Source: Xylocopa sonorina
Taxonomy: Eukaryota > Arthropoda > Insecta > Hymenoptera > Apidae
Direction of reading: 5' to 3'
Length of the DNA stretch: 64,000 nucleotides
Assembly: GCF_050948175.1 (NCBI RefSeq)
Contig: NW_027490120.1
Location: 806,001 to 870,000, forward strand
Shown here: in pieces, positions 1 to 12,923 of the stretch
Layout: each line of letters begins with the position of its first letter
How positions within the stretch are numbered: position 1 is the stretch's first letter
The notes under the pieces: model-generated
What the model saw: only the letters and a program-made list of their open reading frames with translations
Told to the model about the DNA's origin: nothing
Database searches by the model: none
Made by a program: the position numbers and the translations under genes

Positions 1-2279
1 TTTCCTAATAAGGAAGTGTCGCAATTACATTCGTTTTAAGCGAATACGAGGAATACATGAAACTTCGCAATGAATATTATATGTTATCATGAGACATAGA
101 AATGAGATACGACTTCGCGATTTAAGAAGCATTAGAACTCTATTGCTACGATACGTAGATATCTGAAAACGCTATTTCCTAGCAAGCAAGTTTCGCATTT
201 ACATTCTTTTGAGGTGAATACGAGGTATACATGACACTTTGCAATTAATATTATATCTTATCATGAAACATAGAAATGGGATGCGAAATCGCGTTTTGAG
301 AAGCATTCGAACTCTATTGCTACGATACGTAGACAACTGCAAACGCTATTTCCTAGCAAGGAAGTGTCGCACTTACATTCCTCTGAAGTGAATATGAGGT
401 ATACATGACACTTCGCAATGAATGTTATATCTTGTCATGAAACATAGAAATGAGGTACGATATCGCGTTTTAAGAAGCATTAGAACTCTATTGCTACGAT
501 ACGTGTACATCTGCAAACGCCATTTCGTAGCAAGGAAGTATAGCATTTACATTCATTTGAACTGCAGACGAGATATACATAACACTGCACAATGAATATT
601 ATATCTTATCATGAAACATAGAAGTGAGATGTGATATCGCATTTTAAGGAGCATTAGAAATCTATTGCTTCGATACGTAGACATGTGCAAACGCTATTTC
701 CTAGCAAGGAAGTGTCGCATTTACATTTATTTGAAATGAATACGAGGTATACATGAGACTTGCAATTAATATTATATCTTATCATGAAACACAGAAATGC
801 GATGCGATATCGCGATTTAAGAAGCATTAGAACTATATTGCTACGATACGTAGACATCTGCAAACGCTATTTCCTAGGAAGGAAGTGCCGCATTTACATT
901 CTTTTGAAGTAAATACGCTTCATACATAGCACTCCACAATGAATATTGTATCTTATCTTGAAACATAGAAATGAGATGCGATATCCCAATTTGAAAAGCA
1001 TTAGAACTCTATTGGTGCGATACGTAGGCATCTGCAAACGCTATTTAATAGCAAGGAAGTGTCGCATTTACATTAGTTTGAAGTGAACACGAGGTATGCA
1101 TACCACTCCACAATGAATATTATACCTTATCACGAAACATAGAAATGAGATGCGATATCGCGATTTAAGAAGCATTAGAACTCTATTGCTACGATACGTA
1201 GACATCTACAAACGCTATTTCCTAGCAAGGAAGTGCAGCATTTACATTCTTTTGAAGTGAATACAAGGTATACATGACACTTCGCAATGAATATTATACC
1301 TTATCATGAAACATCGAAACGTGATGGGACATCTCGTTTTAAGAAGCTTTAGAACGCTATAGTTTCGATGCGTAGACACCTGCAAACGCTATTTCCTAGC
1401 AAGGAAGTGTCGTATTTACATTAGTTTGAAGTAAGTGCGAGGTATACATGACACTTGGCAATGAATTTTATATCTTATCATGAAACATAGAAATGAGATG
1501 CGGTATCACGATTTAAGAAGCATTAGAACTCTACTGCTTCGATGCGTAGACATATGGAAACGCTATTTCCTGGAAAGGAAGTGTCGCAAATACGTTCATT
1601 TGAAGTGTAGATTACGAGGTATACATAACACTCCACAATGAATATTATATCTTATAATGAAGCATAGAAATGAGATGCGATATCGCGATTTAAGAAGCAT
1701 TAGAAATCTATTGCTTCGATACGTAGACATCTGCAAACGCTATTTCCTAGCAAGGAAGTGTCGCATTTACATTCATTTGATGTGTATGCGGGGTACACAT
1801 GAAACTTCGCAATGAATATTATATCTTATCATGAAACATAGAAATGGGATGCGATATCGCGTTTTGAAAGGCGTTAGAACTCTATTGCTACGATACGTAG
1901 ACATCTGCAAACGCTATTTCCTAGCAAGGAAGTGCCGCATTTACATTCTTTTGAAGTAAATACGCTTCATACATAACACTCCACAATGAATAATATACCT
2001 TATCATGAAACATAGAAATGAGATGCGATATCGCGATTTAAGAAGCAATAGAACACTATTGCTTCGATACGTAAGCATCTGCAAACGCTATTTCCTAGCA
2101 AGGACGTGTCGCATTTACATTCGTTTGAAGTAAGTACGAGGTATACGTGACACTTGGCAATGAATTTTATATCTTATCATGAAACATAGAAATGAGATGC
2201 CATATCCTGATTTAAGAAGCATTAGAACTCTACTGCTTCGATGCGTAGACATATGGAAACGCTATTTCCTAGAATGGAT

Positions 2280-2715
2280 GTGTCGCATTCACATTCTTTT
2301 GAAGTGAAAACGAGGTATACATGACCCTTCGCAATGAATATTATATCTCACCATGAAACATAAAAATGAGGTGCGACATCTTGTATTAAGAAGCATAAGA
2401 ACTCTATTGCTTCGATCTGCCAACGCTATTACCTAGCAAGGAAGTGTCGCATTTACATTCATTTGAAGTGTAAACGAGGAATACATAACACTTCGCAATG
2501 AATATTATATCTTATCATGGAATGTAATAATAAGATGCGATATCGCGATTTAAGAAGCATTAGAAATCTATTTCTCCGATACATAGACATCTACAAACGC
2601 TACTTCCTAGCATGGAAGTGTCGCATTCACATTCTTTTGAAGTGGAAACGAGGTATACATGACACTTCGCAATGAATATCATATCTCACCATGAAACATA
2701 AAAATGAGGTGCGAC
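2280..2715 (+). repeat. Local dimer repeat in satellite
   Basis: Two near-identical monomers carry the unusual run TCACCATGAAACATAAAAATG followed by GGTGCGACATCTT. They lie near 2348 and 2686, about two monomers apart. The spacing is 338 rather than 348 because the monomer between them lacks about 10 bp (ACGTAGACAT), leaving TTCGATCTGCCAACG at about 2411. This fits a recent two-monomer amplification. Confidence 0.75.
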
Positions 2716-5700
2716 ATCTTATATTAAGTAGCATTAGAAATCTATTGTTTCGATACGTAGAAATCTGCCAACGCTATTTCCTAGCTAGGAATTGTCGCAT
2801 TTACATTCCTTTGAAGTGAATACGAGGTATACATGACCCTTGGCATTGAATATTATATCATACCACGAAACATAGAAATTAGATGCGATATATCGTTTTA
2901 AGATGCATTAGAACCCTATTGCTTCGATACGTAGACATCTGCAAACGCTATTTCCTAGCAAGCAAGTGTCGCATTTACATTCATTTGAAGTGTATGCGAG
3001 GTATACATTACACTGCGCAATGAATACGATATCTTATCATGAAACATAGGAATTAGATGAGATATCGCGCTTTAAGAAGCATTAGAATTTTATTGCTGCG
3101 ACACGTATATATCTGGAAACACTATTTCCTAGCAAGGATGTGTCGCATTTACATTCTTTCGAAGTGAATACGAGGTATACATGACACTTCGAATGAATAT
3201 TGTATCTTATCATGAAACATAGAAATGAGATGCGACATCTCGTTTAAGAAGCATTAGAACACTATTGCTTCGATACGTGGACATCTGCAAATGCTATCTA
3301 CTAGCAAGGGAGTGTCGCATTTACATTCATTTGAAGTGTAGACGAGAAATACAAAACACTTCGCAATGAATATTATATCTTATGAGGAGACATAGAAATG
3401 AGATGCGATATCGCGTTTTAAGAAGCATTAGAACACTGTTGCTTCGATACGTAGACATCTGTAAACGTAATTTCCTACAAAGGAAGTGTCGCATTTACAT
3501 TCATTTGAAGTGTATGCGAGGTGTACATGACACTTCGCAATGAATATTATATCTTATCATGAAACATAGAAATGTGGTGCGATATCGCCTTTTAAGAAGC
3601 ATTAGAACTCTAATGCTACGATACGTAGACATCTGCAAACGCTATTTCCTAGCAAGGAAGTGTCGCATTTACATTCATTTGAAGTGTATACCAGGTATAC
3701 ATGACACTTCGCAATGAATATTGTATCTTATCATGAAACATAGAAATGAGATGCGATATCGCGATATAAAAAGCATCAGAACTTTATTGCTACGATACGT
3801 AGACATGTGCAAACGCTATTTAATAGCAAGAAAGTGTCGCACTTACATTCTTTTGAAGTGAATACGAGGCACACGTAACACTTCGCAATGAATATTATAT
3901 CTTATCGTGAATCATAGAAATGAGATGCGACATCTCGTTTTAAGAAGCATTTGAACTCTATTGCTTCGATACGTAGACATCTGCCAACGCTATTTCCTAG
4001 CAACGAAGTGTCGCATTTACATTCTTTTGAAGTGATTTCGAGGTATACATGGCACTTCGCAATGAATAGTATATCTAATCGTGAAACATAGAAATGAGAT
4101 GCGACATCTCGTTTCAAGAAGCATTAGAACTCTATTTCTTCGATGCGTAGACATCTGGAAACGCTATTTCCTAGCAAGGAACTGTCGCATTTACATTCAT
4201 TGGAAGTGTAGACGAGGAATACATAACACTTCGTAATGAATATTATATCTTATCATGAAGCATAGAAATGTGATGCGATATCGCGTTTTAAGAAGCATCA
4301 GAACTCCATTGCTTCGACACGTAGACATCTGCACACGCTATTTAATAGCAAGGAAGTGCCGCATTTAAACTCTTTTGAAATGAATACGAGGTATACATGA
4401 CACTTCGCATTGAATATTATATCTTATCATGAAGCATAGAAACGATATGCGATATGGCCATGTAAAAGGCACTAGAACCTTATTGCTACGATTCGTAGAC
4501 ATCTGCAAACGCTATTTCCTAGCAGGGAAGTGTCGCATTTACATTCTTCTAAAGTGAATTCGAGGTATACTTGACACTTCGCAAAGAATATTATATCCTA
4601 TCACGGAACATAGAAATGAGATGCGATATCGCGATTTAAGAAGCATAAGTACTCTACTGCTCCGATACGTAGAAATCTGGAAACGCTATTTCCTAGCATG
4701 GAAGTGTCGCATTTGCATTCTATTGAAGTGAGTACGAGGTATACATAACCCTTCGCAATGAATACTATATCCTATCATGAATCATAGAAATGGGATGCGG
4801 TATCGCGTTTTAGGAAGCATTAGTATTCTATTGCTTCGATACCTAGAGATCTGGAAACGTAATTTCCTAGCAAGGAAGTGCCGCATTTACATTCTTCTGA
4901 AGTGAATACGAGGTATACATGACACTTTGCAGTGAATATTATATCTTATCATGAAACATAGAAATGAGATGCTATCTCGCGTTTTAACAAGAATTAGAAC
5001 TCTATTTCTACGATACGTAGACATCTGCAAACGCTACTTCCTAGCAAGGAAGTGTCGCATTTACATTCTATTGAAGTGAATACGTGGTATACATAACACT
5101 GCACAATAAATATTATATCTTATCATGAAACATAGAAATGAGATGCGATATGACGATTTCAGAAGCATTAGAACTCTATTGCGACGATACGTAGATATCA
5201 GCAGACTCTATTTCCTAGCAAAGATGTGTCGCATTTACATTCCTTTACAGTGAATACGAGGTATACATAACACTCCACAATGAATATTATATCTTATCAT
5301 GAAACATAGAACTGAGATGCGATATCACGTTTTTAGAAGCATTAGAACTCTCTTGCTGCGATACGTAGATATCTGCAAACGCTATTTCCTAGCAAGGAAG
5401 TGTCGTATTTTCATTCTTTTGATGTGAATACGGGGTATACATAACACTGCACAATGAATATTATATCTTATCATGAAACATAGAAATGAGATGCGATACC
5501 TCGTTTTAAGAAGCATTAGAACTCAATTGCTTCGATACGTAGATATCTGCAAACGCTATTTCTTAGCAAGGACCTGTGGCATTAACATTCTTTTGAGGTG
5601 CATACGAGGTCTACGTAACACTCCACAATGAATATTATATCTTATTACGAAACATAGAAATGAGATGCGATATCGCGTTTTAAGAAGCATTAAAACACTA

Positions 5701-6109
5701 TTGCTTGGATACGTAGACATCTGCCATCGCCATTTCCTAGCAAGGAAGTGTCGCATTTACATTCATTTGATGTGTATGGGAGGTATACAAGACACTTCGC
5801 AATGAATATTATATTTTATCATGATTCATAGAAATGAGATGAGATATCGCGTTCTAAGAAGGATTAGAACTCTAATGCTACGATACATAGACATCTGCAA
5901 ACTCTATTTCCCAGCAAGGAAGTGTTGAATTTACATTATATTGAAGTGAATACGAGGTATACATAACACTGCACAATGAATATTATATCTAATCTTGAAA
6001 CATAGATATGAGATGCGATCTCGCGATATAAGAAGCATTAGAAATCTATTGCTACGATACGTAGACATCTGCAAACGCTATTTCCTAGCAAGGAAGTGTC
6101 GCATTTACA

Positions 6110-7025
6110 TTCTTTTGAAGAGAAAACGTAGTATACATGATACTCCGCAATGAATATTATATCTTATCATGAAACATGGAAATGAGATGCGATATGGCGA
6201 TTTAAGAAGCATTAGAACACTATTGCTTCAATACGTAGACATCTGCAAACGCTATTTCCAAGCAAGGAAGTGTCGCATTTACATTCTTTTGAAGTGAATA
6301 CGGGGTATACATAACACTGCACAATGAATATTATATCTTGTCATGAAACGTAGAAATGAGATGCCATATGAATATTTAAGAAGCATTAGAACTCTGTTGC
6401 TTCGATACGTAGACATTTAAAAACGCTACTTCCTAGCAAGGAAGTGTCGCATTTACATTCTTTTGAAGAGAAAACGTGGTATACATGATACTCCGCAATG
6501 AATATTATATCTTATCATCAAACATGGAAATGAGATACCATATGGCGATTTAAGAAGCATTAGTACCCTATTGCTTCCATACGTAGACATTTGCAAACGC
6601 TACTTCCTAGCAAGAAAGTGTCGTATTTACATTCTTTTGAAGTGAATACGGGGTATACATAACCCTGCACAATGAATATTATATCTTGTCATGAAACGTA
6701 GAAATGAGATGCGATATGAATATTTAAGAAGCATTAGAACTCTGTTGCTTCGATACGTAGACATCTGAAAACGCTCCTTCCTAACAAGGAAGTGTCGCAT
6801 TTACATTCTTTTGAAGAGAAAACGTGGTATACATGATACTCCGCAATGAATATTATATCTTATCATCAAACATGGAAATGAGATACCACATGGCGATTTA
6901 AGAAGCATTAGTACCCTATTGCTTCCATACGTAGACATCTGCAAACGCTACTTCCTAGCAAGGAAGTGTCGCATTTACATTCTCTTGAAGAGAAAACGTA
7001 GTATACCTGATACTCCGCAATGAAT
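6110..7025 (+). repeat. 348-bp dimer higher-order repeat, about 2.5 copies
   Basis: Two monomer types alternate. One carries GAAGAGAAAACGT and TGATACTCCGCAATG (near 6117, 6466, 6815 and 6990). The other carries CGGGGTATACATAAC, TCTTGTCATGAAACG and ATATGAATATTTAAG (near 6300 and 6648). Equivalent points such as GTCATGAAACG at 6340 and 6688 are exactly 348 bp apart. This is a small homogenised dimer inside a more diverged array. Confidence 0.85.
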
Positions 7026-10000
7026 ATTATATCTTATCATGAAACATAGAAATGAGATGCGATATCGCGTTCTGAGAAGCATTAGAACTCTACTGCTACG
7101 ATATGTAGACATCTGCAAACGCTATTTCCTAGCAAGGAAGTGTCGTATTTACATTCTTTTGAAGTGAATACGGGGTATACATAACAATCCACAATGAATA
7201 TTATATCTTATCATGAAACATAGAAATGAGATGCGATATCGCGTTTTGAGAAGCATTAGATCTCTAATGCTACGATACGTAGACATCTGCAAACGCAATT
7301 TCCTAGCAAGGGAGTGTCGCATTTACATTCTTTTGAAGTGAGTACGAGGAATATATAACACTGCACTATGAATATTATATCTTATCATGAAACATAGAAA
7401 TGAGAAGCGATATCGCGATTTAAGCAGCATTAGAACACTCTTGCTACGATACGTAGCCATCTGGACACGCTATTTCCTAGCAAGGAAGTGTCAGAAATAC
7501 ATTCTTCTCAAGTGAGTACGAGATATACATAACACTTCGCAATGAATATTATATCTTATCGTGAAACATCGAAATGAGATGCGATATCACGATATAAGAA
7601 GCATTAGAACTATGTTGCTTTGATACGTAGACATCTGCAAACGCTATTTCCTAGCAATGAAGTGTAGCATTTACATTCTTTTGAAGTGAATACGAAGTAT
7701 ACATAACACTTCGCAATGAATATTATATCTTATCATAAAACATAGAAATGAGATGCGATATCGGGATTCGCGAAGCATTAGAACCCTATTCCTTCGATAC
7801 GGGGACATCTGCAAACGCTATTTAATAGCAAGGAAGTGTCGCTGTTACATACTTTTGAAGTGATTGCGGGATATACGTAACACTACACAATGAATAATAT
7901 ACCTTATCACGAAACATAGAAATAAGATGCGGTGTCCCGTTTTAAGAAACATTAGAACACTGTTGCTTCGATACGTAGACATCTGCAAACGCCATTTCCT
8001 AGCAGGAAACTGTCGAATTTACATTCTTTTGACGTGAATACGAGGTATACGTGACACTCCGCAATGTATATTATACCTTATCGTAAAACATAGAAATGAG
8101 ATGCGATACCTCGTTTTAAGGAGCATTAGAACTCTGTTGCATCGATACGTAGACATCTGCCATCGCTAAATCCTAGCAAGGAAGTGTCGCATTTACAATC
8201 ATTTGAAGTGTATGCGAGGTATACATAACACTGCACAATGAATATTACATCTTATCATGATACATAGAAATGAGATGCGATATGGCGATTTAAGAAGCAT
8301 TAGAAATCTATTGCTTCGATACGTAGACATCTGCCAACGCTATTTCCTAGCAATGAAGTGTCGCATTTAAATTCGTTTGAAGTGTATGCGAGGTATACAA
8401 GACACTTCGCAATGAATATTAAATCTTATCATGAAACATAGAAATGAGATGCAATATCGCGTTTTGAGAGGCATTAGAACTCTAATGCTACGGTACGTAG
8501 ACATCTGCAAACGCTGTTTCCTAGCAAGGAAGTGTCGCATTTACATTGATTTGAAGTGTATGCGTGGTATACATGACACTTCGCGATGAATATTACATCT
8601 TATCATGATACATAGAAATGAGATGCGATATCGCGAATTAAGAAGCATTAGAACTCTATTGCTTCGATACGTAGAAATCTGCAGTCGCCATTGCCTAGCA
8701 AGGAAGTGTCGCATTATCATTCATTTGAAGTGTAAGCAAGGTATACATGACACTTCGCAATGAATATTATATCTTATCATGAAACATAGATATGAGATGC
8801 GATATCCCCATTTAAGAAGCATTAGAGCTCTATTGCTTCGATAAGTAGACATCCGGAAAAAGCTATTTCCTTGCAAGGAAGTGTCGCATTTATATGCTTT
8901 TGAATTGAATACGAGGAACAGATGGCACTACGCAATGGTTATTATATCTTATCATGAACATACAAAAGAGATGCGATATCGCTTTTGAAGAAGCAATAGA
9001 AATCAATTGCTACGGTACGTACACATCTGCAAACGCTATTTCCTCGCAAAGAAGTGTCGCATTTACATTCTGTTGATGTGAATACGAGGTATACATGACA
9101 CTTCGCAATGAATATTATATCTTAGTAAGAAAGGTAGATATGAAAAGCGATATCGCGTTTTAAGGAGCATTAGAACTCTATTGCTACGATACGTAGACAT
9201 CTGCAAATGCTACTACCTAGCAAGGAAGTGTCGCATTTACATGCTTTTGAAGTAAATACGAGGAATACATGATACTTCGCAATGATTATTATATCTTATC
9301 ATGAAACATAAAAATGAGATGCGATATCGCGTTTTAAGAAGCATTAGAACCCTATTGCTACGATACGTAGACATCTGCAAACGCTATTTCCTAGCAAAGA
9401 AGTGTCGCATTTTGATTCTTTTGAAGTGAATACGAGGGATACATAGCACTCCCCAATCAATATTATATCTTATCATGTAACATACAAATGAGATGCGATA
9501 TCGCGTTTTAGGAAGCATTAGTACCCTATTGCTACTATACGTAGATATCTGGAAACGCTATTTCCCAGAAAGGAAGAGTCGCATTTACATTCTTTTGATG
9601 TGAATACGAGGTATACATGACACTTCGCAATGAATATTATATCTTATCATGAAACATACAAATGAGATGCGATATCGCGTTTTAGGAAGCATTACAGCTC
9701 TATTGCTACGATACGAACACATCTGCAAACGCTATTTCCTAGCCAGGAAGGGTCGCATTTACATTCTTTTGAAGTGAACACGATGTATAAGTGACACTTC
9801 GCAATGAATATTATATCACATCATGAAACATAGAAGTGAGATGCGATATCGCGTTTTAAGAAGCACTTGATCTCTATAGCTACGATACGATCTCTATAGC
9901 TACATTTACATTCATTTGAAGTGTAAGCGAGCTATAAGTGGCACTTCGCAATGAATATTAAATCTTATCATGAAACATAGAAATGAGAAGCGATATCTTG

Positions 10001-11861
10001 TTTTAAAAAGCTTTAGAACACTATTGCTGCGATACGTAGACAAATGTAAACGCTATTTCCTAGCATCGAAGTGTCCCATTTACATACTTTTGAAGTGAAT
10101 ACGATGTATACATGACACTTCGCAATGTGTATTATATCTTATCATGAAACATAGAAATGAGACGCGATATGGCAATTTAGGAAGATTTAGAAATCTGTTG
10201 CTTCGATACGTAGACATCTGCAAACGCTATTTCCTAGCAAGAAAGTGCCGTATTTACAATCATTTGAAGTGTATGAGACGTATACAAGAAACTTCGCAAT
10301 GAATATTATATCTTATCATGAAACATAGAAATGAGATGCGATATCTCGTTTTAAGAAGCATTAGATCTCTCTTGCTTCGAAACGAAGACATCTGCCATCG
10401 ATATTTCCTAGCACGGAAGTGTCGCATTTACATTCAGTTGAAGTGTATGCGAGGTATACATGACACTTCGCGATGAATATTACATCTTATCATGAAACAT
10501 AGATATGAGATGCGATATCGCTATATAAGAAGCATTAGAAATCTATTGCTTCGATACGTAGACATCTGCTAACGCTATTTCCTAGCAAGGAAGTCACGCA
10601 TTTACATTCTTTTGAAGTGAATACGAGGTATACATGACACTTCGCGATGAATATTATATCTTATCATGAAACATAGAAATGAGATGCGATATCGCGTTTT
10701 GAGAAGCATTAGATCTCTAATGATGCGATACGTAGACATCTGCCATCGCTATTTCCTAGCAAGGAAGTGTCTCATTTACATCCATTTGAAGTGTATGCGA
10801 GGAATACAAGACACTTTGCAGTGAATCTTATATCTTATCATGAAACATAGTGATAAGATGCGATATCGCGTTCTAAGAAGGATTAGAACTCTATTGCTAG
10901 GATACGTAGATATCAGCAGGCGCTATTTCCTAGCAAGGAAGTGTCGCATTTACATTCTTTTGAAGTGAATGCGGGGTATACATAACAATCCACAATGAAT
11001 ATTATATCTTATCATGAAACATAGAAATGAGATGCGATATCGCGTCTTGAAAAGTATTAGAAATCTAATGCTACGATACGTAGTCATCTGCAAACGCTAT
11101 TTCCTAGCAAGGAAGTGTGGTGTTTACATTCATTTGAAGTGAATACGAGGTATACACAACACTTCGCAATGAATATTATATCTTATTATGAAACATAGAA
11201 GTGAGATGCGATATCACGTTTTAAGAATCATTAGAACTCTATTGTTTCGATACGTAGACATGTGGAAACGCTATTTCCTAGCAAGGAATTGTCGCATTTA
11301 CATTTTTTGAAGTTAATACGAGGTATTCATGACACTTCGCAATGAATATTATATCTTATCATGAATCATAGAAATGAGATGCGACATTTCGTTTTACGAA
11401 GCATTAGAACTGTATTGCTTCGATACGTAGACATCTGCAAACGCTATTTCCTAGCAAGGAAGTGTCGCATTTACATTCATTTGAAGTTTATGCGAGGTAT
11501 ACAAGACACTTCGCAATGAATATTATATCTTATCATAAAACATAGAAATGAGATGCGATATCGCGTTTTAAGGAGCATTGGAACTCTATAGCTTCGATGT
11601 AGAGATATCTGAAAACGCTATTTCCTAGCAAGGAAGAGTGGCATTTACAATCATTTGAAGTGTATGCGAGGTAAACATAACACTCCACAATGAATGTTAT
11701 ATCTTATCATGTGTCACGTCACGGGTCCGGAAAATTGCAGGATTAACCGCGGGTAACACGTAGCCGATACTCCGAAAGTTCCGCACGATTGCGGTGGACG
11801 CTCGGTTCGAATGGGACGCGAAACGTATCAAGACGCGAACACGGTGAGTAGAACGTCACTC

Positions 11862-11870
11862 ACTTATCTT
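11862..11870 (-). promoter_or_regulatory. Degenerate splice-donor-like site in A1
   Basis: In minus-strand sense this reads AAG then ATAAGT, at the same place where element B has AAG/GTAAGT and element C has AAAG/GTAAGG. The first intron base appears to have changed from G to A. The same sequence is in A2 (15834-15842) and A3 (21051-21059), so the change predates the duplications. Confidence 0.4.
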
Positions 11871-12076
11871 CAGCTGTCTTGCCTTGTTTCTAATTGCGTA
11901 TCTCGTTGCAGGTAATGGAGGCGCCTTGGATCGCTGAACGGCATTATCCCTCGATACGGGCTGATTGGCGGCAAGGAAATCGGCACCAGCTTCCAAGTCG
12001 GCTGTCCAGGAGCAGGCGTCGCGTGGCACTGGAGGTTCTCCTTACAGAAGTAAGTTCTCTTGGCACTAGATGGCAT
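11870..12076 (-). CDS. DPRR-motif small ORF of element A1 (68 aa, unrecognised)
   Basis: I do not recognise this product. The 68-residue frame ends 158 bp before the 3' end of the element. It has Trp at residue 28, then LVPISLPP (30-37), and DPRR at 49-52 followed by a Tyr. The same Trp-to-DPRR spacing of 21 residues recurs in the ORFs of elements B and C. The N-terminal basic AGRK segment seen in B and C is absent from this frame, and a stop lies 19 codons upstream of the ATG, so this copy may be truncated or diverged. Just past the stop is AAG/ATAAGTG, where B has a good GTAAGT splice donor. It could be a first exon or an LTR-encoded leader; expression is unproven. Confidence 0.4.
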   Translation of the reverse strand: MPSSAKRTYFCKENLQCHATPAPGQPTWKLVPISLPPISPYRGIMPFSDPRRLHYLQRDTQLETRQDS

Positions 12077-12615
12077 ACGTGTCGGCTTCCTTGAAGCTGG
12101 ATACGGCTTGCTAAGTGGCGGTCCGCTCTAGCAGAGCTTCAACTATCCGTGAACCTTGATCGCGAGAAACTCGTATGAAACCGCAACTAAATGAATTTAG
12201 AACTTAAGGGATTTGTAGAGAATTAAAGCACTGATTGACTAAATAAATGAATATATTCTAAAGTAAATACTAAGCATACACATTAACTGTCCCTATTCTA
12301 ATTTAAAGTAAACGTAGATTATTAAAGATAAACTAAGTCTTGGAAGATTAGAACTGGTATTGGAATTTGTAAAGGGAATTAGAATGAGAACACTCCCAAG
12401 TGAAGCGGAGAAAAGCCTAAGGCAGAAGTGACTTGAGGTATCCAAATTGATTAGTCTCGGTTCCCGGCTACGACGATTCTGATCTTCCAGGCGCGCGTCC
12501 GCGACCTCCTCGGCGGAACGCGCGAGCCGCGCGCGTCGGGCGCTCGCTTGCGCATCGCACTTAATCTATCTTAAGACTATTTGTTCTGTTGTTCCTGTAT
12601 GTACATTCGTCTGTA

Positions 12616-12630
12616 GTGTACTTAATCTAG
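12616..12630 (-). promoter_or_regulatory. TATA-like block in A1
   Basis: The minus-strand sense reads CTAGATTAAGTACAC. It aligns with AGTATAAGCACACGACAC in B and GATATAAGTACTCGACAC in C, followed in A and B by a shared AATGTACATACA-type stretch. Its position upstream of the GC-rich island and the ORF would suit a core promoter. This is inferred only from conservation between families. Equivalent blocks are at 16588-16602 (A2) and 21810-21824 (A3). Confidence 0.35.
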
Positions 12631-12900
12631 AGGGATGAACTTAAGAATAAATGCTGGCGAAGTATGAGTAACGTTCGTGAGTTGAATGAAGCTGGTCATC
12701 GGACTTGGAGTGGTGGGTACTCAGGTCTCGTTGTCTACGTGGGAGGTTAAGCGGCTGGCTTCTGGAGAGTCCGTTTTCGGCTGCCTTGGCCCGGCTGATG
12801 GACGTGTTGTCGTACTGTAACGAGACTTGTTCGGTGCGGCTGAATGCAGCTGGATATGCATAGGGCCTCGTCGGGAGCTGGGGATGATGCTGGAAGGCGG

Positions 12901-12915
12901 CAGGCGGAACGCCTG
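12901..12915 (-). promoter_or_regulatory. Subterminal dyad of A1 (6-bp stem, 3-nt loop)
   Basis: CAGGCG-GAA-CGCCTG is a perfect inverted repeat just inside the sense 5' end of the element. The same dyad is at 16872-16886 (A2), 22095-22109 (A3) and, with a different loop, 28464-28478 (C). In B only the outer half is kept. It could be a hairpin or a binding site for a dimeric protein. Confidence 0.5.
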
Positions 12916-12923
12916 ACGTAACA

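Larger units (their letters stand above)
1..11711 (+). repeat. 174-bp satellite array, block 1
   Basis: About 67 head-to-tail monomers. Taking TTTCCTAGCAAGG as the start, this point recurs at 1, 175, 349, 523 and 697, which gives a 174-bp period; the next step is 173 because of a 1-bp deletion. Landmarks in consensus order are TTTCCTAGCAAGGAAG (1-16), GCATTTACATTC (21-32), GTATACATGACAC (51-63), GAATATTATATC (72-83), TCATGAAACATAG (88-100), GCGATATCGCG (109-119), AAGCATTAGAACTC (127-140) and CGATACGTAGACATC (150-163). Monomers differ by scattered substitutions and small indels. Recurrent alternatives are GAATACGAG, GTATGCGAG or GTAGACGAG at about 41-50, CTTCGCAATG, CTCCACAATG or CTGCACAATG at 63-72, and GCTACG or GCTTCG at 145-150. 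No gene or RNA signal was seen. The last four bases (CATG, 11708-11711) are the left target duplication of element A1. Confidence 0.97.
11712..12923 (-). mobile_element. Element A1: LTR-like insertion, 1212 bp, probable solo LTR
   Basis: This is a sharp non-satellite block inside a monomer, flanked by the 4-bp direct repeat CATG (11708-11711 and 12924-12927). On the plus strand it begins TGTCACGTCACGGG and ends GCCTGACGTAACA, so the ends form a short imperfect inverted repeat. In minus-strand sense its order matches elements B and C: TGTTACGTCAGGCG terminus, dyad, TATA-like block, GC-rich island with a shared box at 12493-12513, AT-rich stretch, short DPRR-motif ORF, and ACGTGACA terminus. 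TG...CA ends, a 4-bp duplication and no internal retroelement genes suggest a solo LTR of a Gypsy-like element. A non-autonomous DNA transposon with 4-bp duplications (Ginger or Sola type) cannot be excluded. Confidence 0.85.

Noticed and set aside
11894..12094. 66-aa plus-strand frame in A1 (also in A2)
   Set aside because: It is the antisense shadow of the DPRR-motif ORF, and its frame has no match in B or C.
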